Source: Patiria miniata (Eukaryota > Echinodermata > Asteroidea > Valvatida > Asterinidae). Taken from it: a DNA stretch of 64,000 nt. A program made the translations under genes and the position numbers. Of this stretch, positions 1 to 13,533 are shown piece by piece. The stretch lies in contig NW_024037074.1 of NCBI RefSeq assembly GCF_015706575.1, positions 31,795,334 to 31,859,333 on the forward strand, written 5' to 3'. The first letter of the stretch is position 1; each line of letters begins with the position of its first letter. Under the pieces are notes generated by a model. It worked only from the letters and a program-made list of their open reading frames with translations, did not search any database and was not told the DNA's origin.

Positions 1-2230
1 GAGCGTTTCTTCTTCTTCTTCTTTTTCTGACGCTGGACGATGTGTGATGATGATCTTGACGGTGTGACAATATTTGGCGATTTTGATGATGTGACAATGC
101 GACAATGTGTCGATGTGTCGAAGAAGGAAAGTATTTCCAAAGTCCAAAACGGCCTCCCTTCTCCCCTTACAGCCGTCCCTTACCACACCTGTCATAAAAA
201 TGAGTAGACACTCCATTGATTGATTTGGAAATACTTTGCTCTTGAAATAGTCAGACTTTTCTTGATTGATCCCTAAAGTCTATGTAAAGTATTCTTCTTT
301 TCTTCTGAGCGTTTCTTCTTCTTCTTCTTCTTTTTCTGACGCTGGACGATGTGTGATGATGATCTTGACGGTGTGACAATATTTGGCGATTTTGATGATC
401 TGACAATGCGACAATGTGTCGATGTGTCGAAGAAGGAAAGTATTTCCAAAGTCCAAAACGGCCTCCCTTCTCCCCTTACAGCCGTCCCTTACCACACCTG
501 TCATAAAAATGAGTAGACACTCCATTGATTGATTTGGAAATACTTTGCTCTTGAAATAGTCAGACTTTTCTTGATTGATCCCTAAAGTCTATGTAAAGTA
601 TTCTTCTTTTCTTCTGAGCGTTTCTTCTTCTTCTTCTTTTTCTGACGCTGGACGATGTGTGATGATGATCTTGACGGTGTGACAATATTTGGCGATTTTG
701 ATGATGTGACAATGCGACAATGTGTCGATGTGTCGAAGAAGGAAAGTATTTCCAAAGTCCAAAACGGCCTCCCTTCTCCCCTTACAGCCGTCCCTTACCA
801 CACCTGTCATAAAAATGAGTAGACACTCCATTGATTGATTTGGAAATACTTTGCTCTTGAAATAGTCAGACTTTTCTTGATTGATCCCTAAAGTCTATGT
901 AAAGTATTCTTCTTTTCTTCTGACGTTTCTTCTTCTTCTTTTTCTGACGCTGGACGATGTGTGATGATGATCTTGACGGTGTGACAATATTTGGCGATTT
1001 TGATGATGTGACAATGCGACAATGTGTCGATGTGTCGAAGAAGGAAAGTATTTCCAAAGTCCAAAACGGCCTCCCTTCTCCCCTTACAGCCGTCCCTTAC
1101 CACACCTGTCATAAAAATGAGTAGACACTCCATTGATTGATTTGGAAATACTTTGCTCTTGCAATAGTCAGACTTTTCTTGATTGATCCCTAAAGTCTAT
1201 GTAAAGTATTCTTCTTTTCTTCTGAGCGTTTCTTCTTCTTCTTCTTTTTCTGACGCTGGACGATGTGTGATGATGATCTTGACGGTGTGACAATATTTGG
1301 CGATTTTGATGATGTGACAATGCGACAATGTGTCGATGTGTCGAAGAAGGAAAGTATTTCCAAAGTCCAAAACGGCCTCCCTTCTCCCCTTACAGCCGTC
1401 CCTTACCACACCTGTCATAAAAATGAGTAGACACTCCATTGATTGATTTGGAAATACTTTGCTCTTGAAATAGTCAGACTTTTCTTGATTGATCCCTAAA
1501 GTCTATGTAAAGTATTCTTCTTTTCTTCTGAGCGTTTCTTCTTCTTCTTCTTCTTTTTCTGACGCTGGACGATGTGTGATGATGATCTTGACGGTGTGAC
1601 AATATTTGGCGATTTTGATGATGACAATGCGACAATGTGTCGATGTGTCGAAGAAGGAAAGTATTTCCAAAGTCCAAAACGGCCTCCCTTCTCCCCTTAC
1701 AGCCGTCCCTTACCACACCTGTCATAAAAATGAGTAGACACTCCATTGATTGATTTGGAAATACTTTGCTCTTGAAATAGTCAGACTTTTCTTGATTGAT
1801 CCCTAAAGTCTATGTAAAGTATTCTTCTTTTCTTCTGACGTTTCTTCTTCTTCTTCTTTTTCTGACGCTGGACGATGTGTGATGATGATCTTGACGGTGT
1901 GACAATATTTGGCGATTTTGATGATGTGACAATGCGACAATGTGTCGATGTGTCGAAGAAGGAAAGTATTTCCAAAGTCCAAAACGGCCTCCCTTCTCCC
2001 CTTACAGCCGTCCCTTACCACACCTGTCATAAAAATGAGTAGACACTCCATTGATTGATTTGGAAATACTTTGCTCTTGAAATAGTCAGACTTTTCTTGA
2101 TTGATCCCTAAAGTCTATGTAAAGTATTCTTCTTTTCTTCTGAGCGTTTCTTCTTCTTCTTCTTTTTCTGACGCTGGACGATGTGTGATGATGATCTTGA
2201 CGGTGTGACAATATTTGGCGATTTTGATGA

Positions 2231-2433
2231 TCTGACAATGCGATAATGTGTCAATGTGTCGAAGAAGGAAAGTATTTCCAAAGTCCAAAACGGCCTCCCT
2301 TCTCCCCTGACAGCCGTCCCTTACCACATCTGACAATGCGATAATGTGTCAATGTGTCGAAGAAGGAAAGTATTTCCAAAGTCCAAAACGGCCTCCCTTC
2401 TCCCCTTACAGCCGTCCCTTCCCACACCTGTCA
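2231..2433. repeat. Irregular unit with a ~98-bp internal duplication
   Basis: The spacing here is 404 bp instead of 306. The stretch from the GACAATGCGATAATGTG core through the cassette is present twice in a row, joined at CCACATCTGACAATGCGATA near 2325-2343. Both copies carry the rare changes GATAATG and GTCAATG, and the first also has CCCCTGACAG. The duplication therefore arose inside one already variant unit. Confidence 0.85.
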
Positions 2434-5400
2434 TAAAAATGAGTAGACACTCCATTGATTGATTTGGAAATACTTTGCTCTTGCAATAGTCAGACTTTTC
2501 TTGATTGATCCCTAAAGTCTATGTAAAGTATTCTTCTTTTCTTCTGAGCGTTTCTTCTTCTTCTTCTTCTTTTTCTGACGCTGGACGATGTGTGATGATG
2601 ATCTTGACGGTGTGACAATATTTGGCGATTTTGATGATGTGACAATGCGACAATGTGTCGATGTGTCGAAGAAGGAAAGTATTTCCAAAGTCCAAAACGG
2701 CCTCCCTTCTCCCCTTACAGCCGTCCCTTACCACACCTGTCATAAAAATGAGTAGACACTCCATTGATTGATTTGGAAATACTTTGCTCTTGAAATAGTC
2801 AGACTTTTCTTGATTGATCCCTAAAGTCTATGTAAAGTATTCTTCTTTTCTGCTGACGTTTCTTCTTCTTCTTCTTTTTCTGACGCTGGACGATGTGTGA
2901 TGATGATCTTGACGGTGTGACAATATTTGGCGATTTTGATGATGTGACAATGCGACAATGTGTCGATGTGTCGAAGAAGGAAAGTATTTCCAAAGTCCAA
3001 AACGGCCTCCCTTCTCCCCTTACAGCCGTCCCTTACCACACCTGTCATAAAAATGAGTAGACACTCCATTGATTGATTTGGAAATACTTTGCTCTTGAAA
3101 TAGTCAGACTTTTCTTGATTGATCCCTAAAGTCTATGTAAAGTATTCTTCTTTTCTTCTGAGCGTTTCTTCTTCTTCTTCTTTTTCTGACGCTGGACGAT
3201 GTGTGATGATGATCTTGACGGTGTGACAATATTTGGCGATTTTGATGATGTGACAATGCGACAATGTGTCGATGTGTCGAAGAAGGAAAGTATTTCCAAA
3301 GTCCAAAACGGCCTCCCTTCTCCCCTTACAGCCGTCCCTTCCCACACCTGTCATAAAAATGAGTAGACACTCCATTGATTGATTTGGAAATACTTTGCTC
3401 TTGAAATAGTCAGACTTTTCTTGATTGATCCCTAAAGTCTATGTAAAGTATTCTTCTTTTCTTCTCAGCGTTTCTTCTTCTTCTTCTTTTTCTGACGCTG
3501 GACGATGTGTGATGATGATCTTGACGGTGTGACAATATTTGGCGATTTTGATGATGTGACAATGCGACAATGTGTCGATGTGTCGAAGAAGGAAAGTATT
3601 TCCAAAGTCCAAAACGGCCTCCCTTCTCCCCTTACAGCCGTCCCTTACCACACCTGTCATAAAAATGAGTAGACACTCCATTGATTGATTTGGAAATACT
3701 TTGCTCTTGAAATAGTCAGACTTTTCTTGATTGATCCCTAAAGTCTATGTAAAGTATTCTTCTTTTCTTCTGAGCGTTTCTTCTTCTTCTTCTTTTTCTG
3801 ACGCTGGACGATGTGTGATGATGATCTTGACGGTGTGACAATATTTGGCGATTTTGATGATGTGACAATGCGACAATGTGTCGATGTGTCGAAGAAGGAA
3901 AGTATTTCCAAAGTCCAAAACGGCCTCCCTTCTCCCCTTACAGCCGTCCCTTACCACACCTGTCATAAAAATGAGTAGACACTCCATTGATTGATTTGGA
4001 AATACTTTGCTCTTGAAATAGTCAGACTTTTCTTGATTGATCCCTAAAGTCTATGTAAAGTATTCTTCTTTTCTTCTGACGTTTCTTCTTCTTCTTCTTT
4101 TTCTGACGCTGGACGATGTGTGATGATGATCTTGACGGTGTGACAATATTTGGCGATTTTGATGATGTGACAATGCGACAATGTGTCGATGTGTCGAAGA
4201 AGGAAAGTATTTCCAAAGTCCAAAACGGCCTCCCTTCTCCCCTTACAGCCGTCCCTTACCACACCTGTCATAAAAATGAGTAGACACTCCATTGATTGAT
4301 TTGGAAATACTTTGCTCTTGAAATAGTCAGACTTTTCTTGATTGATCCCTAAAGTCTATGTAAAGTATTCTTCTTTTCTTCTGAGCGTTTCTTCTTCTTC
4401 TTCTTTTTCTGACGCTGGACGATGTGTGATGATGATCTTGACGGTGTGACAATATTTGGCGATTTTGATGATCTGACAATGCGACAATGTGTCGATGTGT
4501 CGAAGAAGGAAAGTATTTCCAAAGTCCAAAACGGCCTCCCTTCTCCCCTTACAGCCGTCCCTTCCCACACCTGTCATAAAAATGAGTAGACACTCCATTG
4601 ATTGATTTGGAAATACTTTGCTCTTGAAATAGTCAGACTTTTCTTGATTGATCCCTAAAGTCTATGTAAAGTATTCTTCTTTTCTTCTGAGCGTTTCTTC
4701 TTCTTCTTCTTTTTCTGACGCTGGACGATGTGTGATGATGATCTTGACGGTGTGACAATATTTGGCGATTTTGATGATGTGACAATGCGACAATGTGTCG
4801 ATGTGTCGAAGAAGGAAAGTATTTCCAAAGTCCAAAACGGCCTCCCTTCTCCCCTTACAGCCGTCCCTTACCACACCTGTCATAAAAATGAGTAGACACT
4901 CCATTGATTGATTTGGAAATACTTTGCTCTTGAAATAGTCAGACTTTTCTTGATTGATCCCTAAAGTCTATGTAAAGTATTCTTCTTTTCTTCTGAGCGT
5001 TTCTTCTTCTTCTTCTTTTTCTGACGCTGGACGATGTGTGATGATGATCTTGACGGTGTGACAATATTTGGCGATTTTGATGATGTGACAATGCGACAAT
5101 GTGTCGATGTGTCGAAGAAGGAAAGTATTTCCAAAGTCCAAAACGGCCTCCCTTCTCCCCTTACAGCCGTCCCTTACCACACCTGTCATAAAAATGAGTA
5201 GACACTCCATTGATTGATTTGGAAATACTTTGCTCTTGAAATAGTCAGACTTTTCTTGATTGATCCCTAAAGTCTATGTAAAGTATTCTTCTTTTCTTCT
5301 GAGCGTTTCTTCTTCTTCTTCTTTTTCTGACGCTGGACGATGTGTGATGATGATCTTGACGGTGTGACAATATTTGGCGATTTTGATGATGTGACAATGC

Positions 5401-8400
5401 GACAATGTGTCGATGTGTCGAAGAAGGAAAGTATTTCCAAAGTCCAAAACGGCCTCCCTTCTCCCCTTACAGCCGTCCCTTACCACACCTGTCATAAAAA
5501 TGAGTAGACACTCCATTGATTGATTTGGAAATACTTTGCTCTTGAAATAGTCAGACTTTTCTTGATTGATCCCTAAAGTCTATGTAAAGTATTCTTCTTT
5601 TCTTCTGAGCGTTTCTTCTTCTTCTTCTTTTTCTGACGCTGGACGATGTGTGATGATGATCTTGACGGTGTGACAATATTTGGCGATTTTGATGATGTGA
5701 CAATGCGACAATGTGTCGATGTGTCGAAGAAGGAAAGTATTTCCAAAGTCCAAAACGGCCTCCCTTCTCCCCTTACAGCCGTCCCTTACCACACCTGTCA
5801 TAAAAATGAGTAGACACTCCATTGATTGATTTGGAAATACTTTGCTCTTGAAATAGTCAGACTTTTCTTGATTGATCCCTAAAGTCTATGTAAAGTATTC
5901 TTCTTTTCTTCTGAGCGTTTCTTCTTCTTCTTCTTTTTCTGACGCTGGACGATGTGTGATGATGATCTTGACGGTGTGACAATATTTGGCGATTTTGATG
6001 ATGTGACAATGCGACAATGTGTCGATGTGTCGAAGAAGGAAAGTATTTCCAAAGTCCAAAACGGCCTCCCTTCTCCCCTTACAGCCGTCCCTTACCACAC
6101 CTGTCATAAAAATGAGTAGACACTCCATTGATTGATTTGGAAATACTTTGCTCTTGAAATAGTCAGACTTTTCTTGATTGATCCCTAAAGTCTATGTAAA
6201 GTATTCTTCTTTTCTTCTGAGCGTTTCTTCTTCTTCTTCTTTTTCTGACGCTGGACGATGTGTGATGATGATCTTGACGGTGTGACAATATTTGGCGATT
6301 TTGATGATGTGACAATGCGACAATGTGTCGATGTGTCGAAGAAGGAAAGTATTTCCAAAGTCCAAAACGGCCTCCCTTCTCCCCTTACAGCCGTCCCTTC
6401 CCACACCTGTCATAAAAATGAGTAGACACTCCATTGATTGATTTGGAAATACTTTGCTCTTGAAATAGTCAGACTTTTCTTGATTGATCCCTAAAGTCTA
6501 TGTAAAGTATTCTTCTTTTCTTCTGAGCGTTTCTTCTTCTTCTTCTTTTTCTGACGCTGGACGATGTGTGATGATGATCTTGACGGTGTGACAATATTTG
6601 GCGATTTTGATGATGTGACAATGCGACAATGTGTCGATGTGTCGAAGAAGGAAAGTATTTCCAAAGTCCAAAACGGCCTCCCTTCTCCCCTTACAGCCGT
6701 CCCTTACCACACCTGTCATAAAAATGAGTAGACACTCCATTGATTGATTTGGAAATACTTTGCTCTTGAAATAGTCAGACTTTTCTTGATTGATCCCTAA
6801 AGTCTATGTAAAGTATTCTTCTTTTCTTCTGAGCGTTTCTTCTTCTTCTTCTTCTTTTTCTGACGCTGGACGATGTGTGATGATGATCTTGACGGTGTGA
6901 CAATATTTGGCGATTTTGATGATGTGACAATGCGACAATGTGTCGATGTGTCGAAGAAGGAAAGTATTTCCAAAGTCCAAAACGGCCTCCCTTCTCCCCT
7001 TACAGCCGTCCCTTACCACACCTGTCATAAAAATGAGTAGACACTCCATTGATTGATTTGGAAATACTTTGCTCTTGAAATAGTCAGACTTTTCTTGATT
7101 GATCCCTAAAGTCTATGTAAAGTATTCTTCTTTTCTTCTGAGCGTTTCTTCTTCTTCTTCTTTTTCTGACGCTGGACGATGTGTGATGATGATCTTGACG
7201 GTGTGACAATATTTGGCGATTTTGATGATGTGACAATGCGACAATGTGTCGATGTGTCGAAGAAGGAAAGTATTTCCAAAGTCCAAAACGGCCTCCCTTC
7301 TCCCCTTACAGCCGTCCCTTACCACACCTGTCATAAAAATGAGTAGACACTCCATTGATTGATTTGGAAATACTTTGCTCTTGAAATAGTCAGACTTTTC
7401 TTGATTGATCCCTAAAGTCTATGTAAAGTATTCTTCTTTTCTTCTGAGCGTTTCTTCTTCTTCTTCTTTTTCTGACGCTGGACGATGTGTGATGATGATC
7501 TTGACGGTGTGACAATATTTGGCGATTTTGATGATGTGACAATGCGACAATGTGTCGATGTGTCGAAGAAGGAAAGTATTTCCAAAGTCCAAAACGGCCT
7601 CCCTTCTCCCCTTACAGCCGTCCCTTACCACACCTGTCATAAAAATGAGTAGACACTCCATTGATTGATTTGGAAATACTTTGCTCTTGAAATAGTCAGA
7701 CTTTTCTTGATTGATCCCTAAAGTCTATGTAAAGTATTCTTCTTTTCTTCTGAGCGTTTCTTCTTCTTCTTCTTTTTCTGACGCTGGACGATGTGTGATG
7801 ATGATCTTGACGGTGTGACAATATTTGGCGATTTTGATGATGTGACAATGCGACAATGTGTCGATGTGTCGAAGAAGGAAAGTATTTCCAAAGTCCAAAA
7901 CGGCCTCCCTTCTCCCCTTACAGCCGTCCCTTACCACACCTGTCATAAAAATGAGTAGACACTCCATTGATTGATTTGGAAATACTTTGCTCTTGAAATA
8001 GTCAGACTTTTCTTGATTGATCCCTAAAGTCTATGTAAAGTATTCTTCTTTTCTTCTGAGCGTTTCTTCTTCTTCTTCTTTTTTTCTGACGCTGGACGAT
8101 GTGTGATGATGATCTTGACGGTGTGACAATATTTGGCGATTTTGATGATGACAATGCGACAATGTGTCGATGTGTCGAAGAAGGAAAGTATTTCCAAAGT
8201 CCAAAACGGCCTCCCTTCTCCCCTTACAGCCGTCCCTTACCACACCTGTCATAAAAATGAGTAGACACTCCATTGATTGATTTGGAAATACTTTGCTCTT
8301 GAAATAGTCAGACTTTTCTTGATTGATCCCTAAAGTCTATGTAAAGTATTCTTCTTTTCTTCTGAGCGTTTCTTCTTCTTCTTCTTTTTCTGACGCTGGA

Positions 8401-11400
8401 CGATGTGTGATGATGATCTTGACGGTGTGACAATATTTGGCGATTTTGATGATGTGACAATGCGACAATGTGTCGATGTGTCGAAGAAGGAAAGTATTTC
8501 CAAAGTCCAAAACGGCCTCCCTTCTCCCCTTACAGCCGTCCCTTACCACACCTGTCATAAAAATGAGTAGACACTCCATTGATTGATTTGGAAATACTTT
8601 GCTCTTGAAATAGTCAGACTTTTCTTGATTGATCCCTAAAGTCTATGTAAAGTATTCTTCTTTTCTTCTGAGCGTTTCTTCTTCTTCTTCTTTTTCTGAC
8701 GCTGGACGATGTGTGATGATGATCTTGACGGTGTGACAATATTTGGCGATTTTGATGATGTGACAATGCGACAATGTGTCGATGTGTCGAAGAAGGAAAG
8801 TATTTCCAAAGTCCAAAACGGCCTCCCTTCTCCCCTTACAGCCGTCCCTTACCACACCTGTCATAAAAATGAGTAGACACTCCATTGATTGATTTGGAAA
8901 TACTTTGCTCTTGAAATAGTCAGACTTTTCTTGATTGATCCCTAAAGTCTATGTAAAGTATTCTTCTTTTCTTCTGAGCGTTTCTTCTTCTTCTTCTTTT
9001 TCTGACGCTGGACGATGTGTGATGATGATCTTGACGGTGTGACAATATTTGGCGATTTTGATGATGTGACAATGCGACAATGTGTCGATGTGTCGAAGAA
9101 GGAAAGTATTTCCAAAGTCCAAAACGGCCTCCCTTCTCCCCTTACAGCCGTCCCTTCCCACACCTGTCATAAAAATGAGTAGACACTCCATTGATTGATT
9201 TGGAAATACTTTGCTCTTGAAATAGTCAGACTTTTCTTGATTGATCCCTAAAGTCTATGTAAAGTATTCTTCTTTTCTTCTGAGCGTTTCTTCTTCTTCT
9301 TCTTTTTCTGACGCTGGACGATGTGTGATGATGATCTTGACGGTGTGACAATATTTGGCGATTTTGATGATGTGACAATGCGACAATGTGTCGATGTGTC
9401 GAAGAAGGAAAGTATTTCCAAAGTCCAAAACGGCCTCCCTTCTCCCCTTACAGCCGTCCCTTACCACACCTGTCATAAAAATGAGTAGACACTCCATTGA
9501 TTGATTTGGAAATACTTTGCTCTTGAAATAGTCAGACTTTTCTTGATTGATCCCTAAAGTCTATGTAAAGTATTCTTCTTTTCTTCTGAGCGTTTCTTCT
9601 TCTTCTTCTTTTTCTGACGCTGGACGATGTGTGATGATGATCTTGACGGTGTGACAATATTTGGCGATTTTGATGATGTGACAATGCGACAATGTGTCGA
9701 TGTGTCGAAGAAGGAAAGTATTTCCAAAGTCCAAAACGGCCTCCCTTCTCCCCTTACAGCCGTCCCTTACCACACCTGTCATAAAAATGAGTAGACACTC
9801 CATTGATTGATTTGGAAATACTTTGCTCTTGAAATAGTCAGACTTTTCTTGATTGATCCCTAAAGTCTATGTAAAGTATTCTTCTTTTCTTCTGAGCGTT
9901 TCTTCTTCTTCTTCTTTTTCTGACGCTGGACGATGTGTGATGATGATCTTGACGGTGTGACAATATTTGGCGATTTTGATGATGTGACAATGCGACAATG
10001 TGTCGATGTGTCGAAGAAGGAAAGTATTTCCAAAGTCCAAAACGGCCTCCCTTCTCCCCTTACAGCCGTCCCTTACCACACCTGTCATAAAAATGAGTAG
10101 ACACTCCATTGATTGATTTGGAAATACTTTGCTCTTGAAATAGTCAGACTTTTCTTGATTGATCCCTAAAGTCTATGTAAAGTATTCTTCTTTTCTTCTG
10201 AGCGTTTCTTCTTCTTCTTCTTTTTCTGACGCTGGACGATGTGTGATGATGATCTTGACGGTGTGACAATATTTGGCGATTTTGATGATGTGACAATGCG
10301 ACAATGTGTCGATGTGTCGAAGAAGGAAAGTATTTCCAAAGTCCAAAACGGCCTCCCTTCTCCCCTTACAGCCGTCCCTTCCCACACCTGTCATAAAAAT
10401 GAGTAGACACTCCATTGATTGATTTGGAAATACTTTGCTCTTGCAATAGTCAGACTTTTCTTGATTGATCCCTAAAGTCTATGTAAAGTATTCTTCTTTT
10501 CTTCTGAGCGTTTCTTCTTCTTCTTCTTTTTCTGACGCTGGACGATGTGTGATGATGATCTTGACGGTGTGACAATATTTGGCGATTTTGATGATGTGAC
10601 AATGCGACAATGTGTCGATGTGTCGAAGAAGGAAAGTATTTCCAAAGTCCAAAACGGCCTCCCTTCTCCCCTTACAGCCGTCCCTTACCACACCTGTCAT
10701 AAAAATGAGTAGACACTCCATTGATTGATTTGGAAATACTTTGCTCTTGAAATAGTCAGACTTTTCTTGATTGATCCCTAAAGTCTATGTAAAGTATTCT
10801 TCTTTTCTTCTGAGCGTTTCTTCTTCTTCTTCTTCTTTTTCTGACGCTGGACGATGTGTGATGATGATCTTGACGGTGTGACAATATTTGGCGATTTTGA
10901 TGATGACAATGCGACAATGTGTCGATGTGTCGAAGAAGGAAAGTATTTCCAAAGTCCAAAACGGCCTCCCTTCTCCCCTTACAGCCGTCCCTTACCACAC
11001 CTGTCATAAAAATGAGTAGACACTCCATTGATTGATTTGGAAATACTTTGCTCTTGAAATAGTCAGACTTTTCTTGATTGATCCCTAAAGTCTATGTAAA
11101 GTATTCTTCTTTTCTTCTGACGTTTCTTCTTCTTCTTCTTTTTCTGACGCTGGACGATGTGTGATGATGATCTTGACGGTGTGACAATATTTGGCGATTT
11201 TGATGATGTGACAATGCGACAATGTGTCGATGTGTCGAAGAAGGAAAGTATTTCCAAAGTCCAAAACGGCCTCCCTTCTCCCCTTACAGCCGTCCCTTAC
11301 CACACCTGTCATAAAAATGAGTAGACACTCCATTGATTGATTTGGAAATACTTTGCTCTTGAAATAGTCAGACTTTTCTTGATTGATCCCTAAAGTCTAT

Positions 11401-13533
11401 GTAAAGTATTCTTCTTTTCTTCTGAGCGTTTCTTCTTCTTCTTCTTTTTCTGACGCTGGACGATGTGTGATGATGATCTTGACGGTGTGACAATATTTGG
11501 CGATTTTGATGATGTGACAATGCGACAATGTGTCGATGTGTCGAAGAAGGAAAGTATTTCCAAAGTCCAAAACGGCCTCCCTTCTCCCCTTACAGCCGTC
11601 CCTTACCACACCTGTCATAAAAATGAGTAGACACTCCATTGATTGATTTGGAAATACTTTGCTCTTGAAATAGTCAGACTTTTCTTGATTGATCCCTAAA
11701 GTCTATGTAAAGTATTCTTCTTTTCTTCTGAGCGTTTCTTCTTCTTCTTCTTCTTTTTCTGACGCTGGACGATGTGTGATGATGATCTTGACGGTGTGAC
11801 AATATTTGGCGATTTTGATGATGTGACAATGCGACAATGTGTCGATGTGTCGAAGAAGGAAAGTATTTCCAAAGTCCAAAACGGCCTCCCTTCTCCCCTT
11901 ACAGCCGTCCCTTACCACACCTGTCATAAAAATGAGTAGACACTCCATTGATTGATTTGGAAATACTTTGCTCTTGAAATAGTCAGACTTTTCTTGATTG
12001 ATCCCTAAAGTCTATGTAAAGTATTCTTCTTTTCTGCTGAGCGTTTCTTCTTCTTCTTCTTTTTCTGACGCTGGACGATGTGTGATGATGATCTTGACGG
12101 TGTGACAATATTTGGCGATTTTGATGATCTGACAATGCGACAATGTGTCGATGTGTCGAAGAAGGAAAGTATTTCCAAAGTCCAAAACGGCCTCCCTTCT
12201 CCCCTTACAGCCGTCCCTTACCACACCTGTCATCAAAATGAGTAGACACTCCATTGATTGATTTGGAAATACTTTGCTCTTGAAATAGTCAGACTTTTCT
12301 TGATTGATCCCTAAAGTCTATGTAAAGTATTCTTCTTTTCTTCTGACGTTTCTTCTTCTTCTTCTTTTTCTGACGCTGGACGATGTGTGATGATGATCTT
12401 GACGGTGTGACAATATTTGGCGATTTTGATGATGTGACAATGCGACAATGTGTCGATGTGTCGAAGAAGGAAAGTATTTCCAAAGTCCAAAACGGCCTCC
12501 CTTCTCCCCTTACAGCCGTCCCTTACCACACCTGTCATAAAAATGAGTAGACACTCCATTGATTGATTTGGAAATACTTTGCTCTTGAAATAGTCAGACT
12601 TTTCTTGATTGATCCCTAAAGTCTATGTAAAGTATTCTTCTTTTCTTCTGAGCGTTTCTTCTTCTTCTTCTTTTTCTGACGCTGGACGATGTGTGATGAT
12701 GATCTTGACGGTGTGACAATATTTGGCGATTTTGATGATGTGACAATGCGACAATGTGTCGATGTGTCGAAGAAGGAAAGTATTTCCAAAGTCCAAAACG
12801 GCCTCCCTTCTCCCCTTACAGCCGTCCCTTACCACACCTGTCATAAAAATGAGTAGACACTCCATTGATTGATTTGGAAATACTTTGCTCTTGAAATAGT
12901 CAGACTTTTCTTGATTGATCCCTAAAGTCTATGTAAAGTATTCTTCTTTTCTTCTGAGCGTTTCTTCTTCTTCTTCTTTTTCTGACGCTGGACGATGTGT
13001 GATGATGATCTTGACGGTGTGACAATATTTGGCGATTTTGATGATCTGACAATGCGACAATGTGTCGATGTGTCGAAGAAGGAAAGTATTTCCAAAGTCC
13101 AAAACGGCCTCCCTTCTCCCCTTACAGCCGTCCCTTCCCACACTTGTCATAAAAATGAGTAGACACTCCATTGATTGATTTGGAAATACTTTGCTCTTGC
13201 AATAGTCAGACTTTTCTTGATTGATCCCTAAAGTCTATGTAAAGTATTCTTCTTTTCTTCTCAGCGTTTCTTCTTCTTCTTCTTTTTCTGACGCTGGACG
13301 ATGTGTGATGATGATCTTGACGGTGTGACAATATTTGGCGATTTTGATGATGTGACAATGCGACAATGTGTCGATGTGTCGAAGAAGGAAAGTATTTCCA
13401 AAGTCCAAAACGGCCTCCCTTCTCCCCTTACAGCCGTCCCTTACCACACCTGTCATAAAAATGAGTAGACACTCCATTGATTGATTTGGAAATACTTTGC
13501 TCTTGAAATAGTCAGACTTTTCTTGATTGATCC

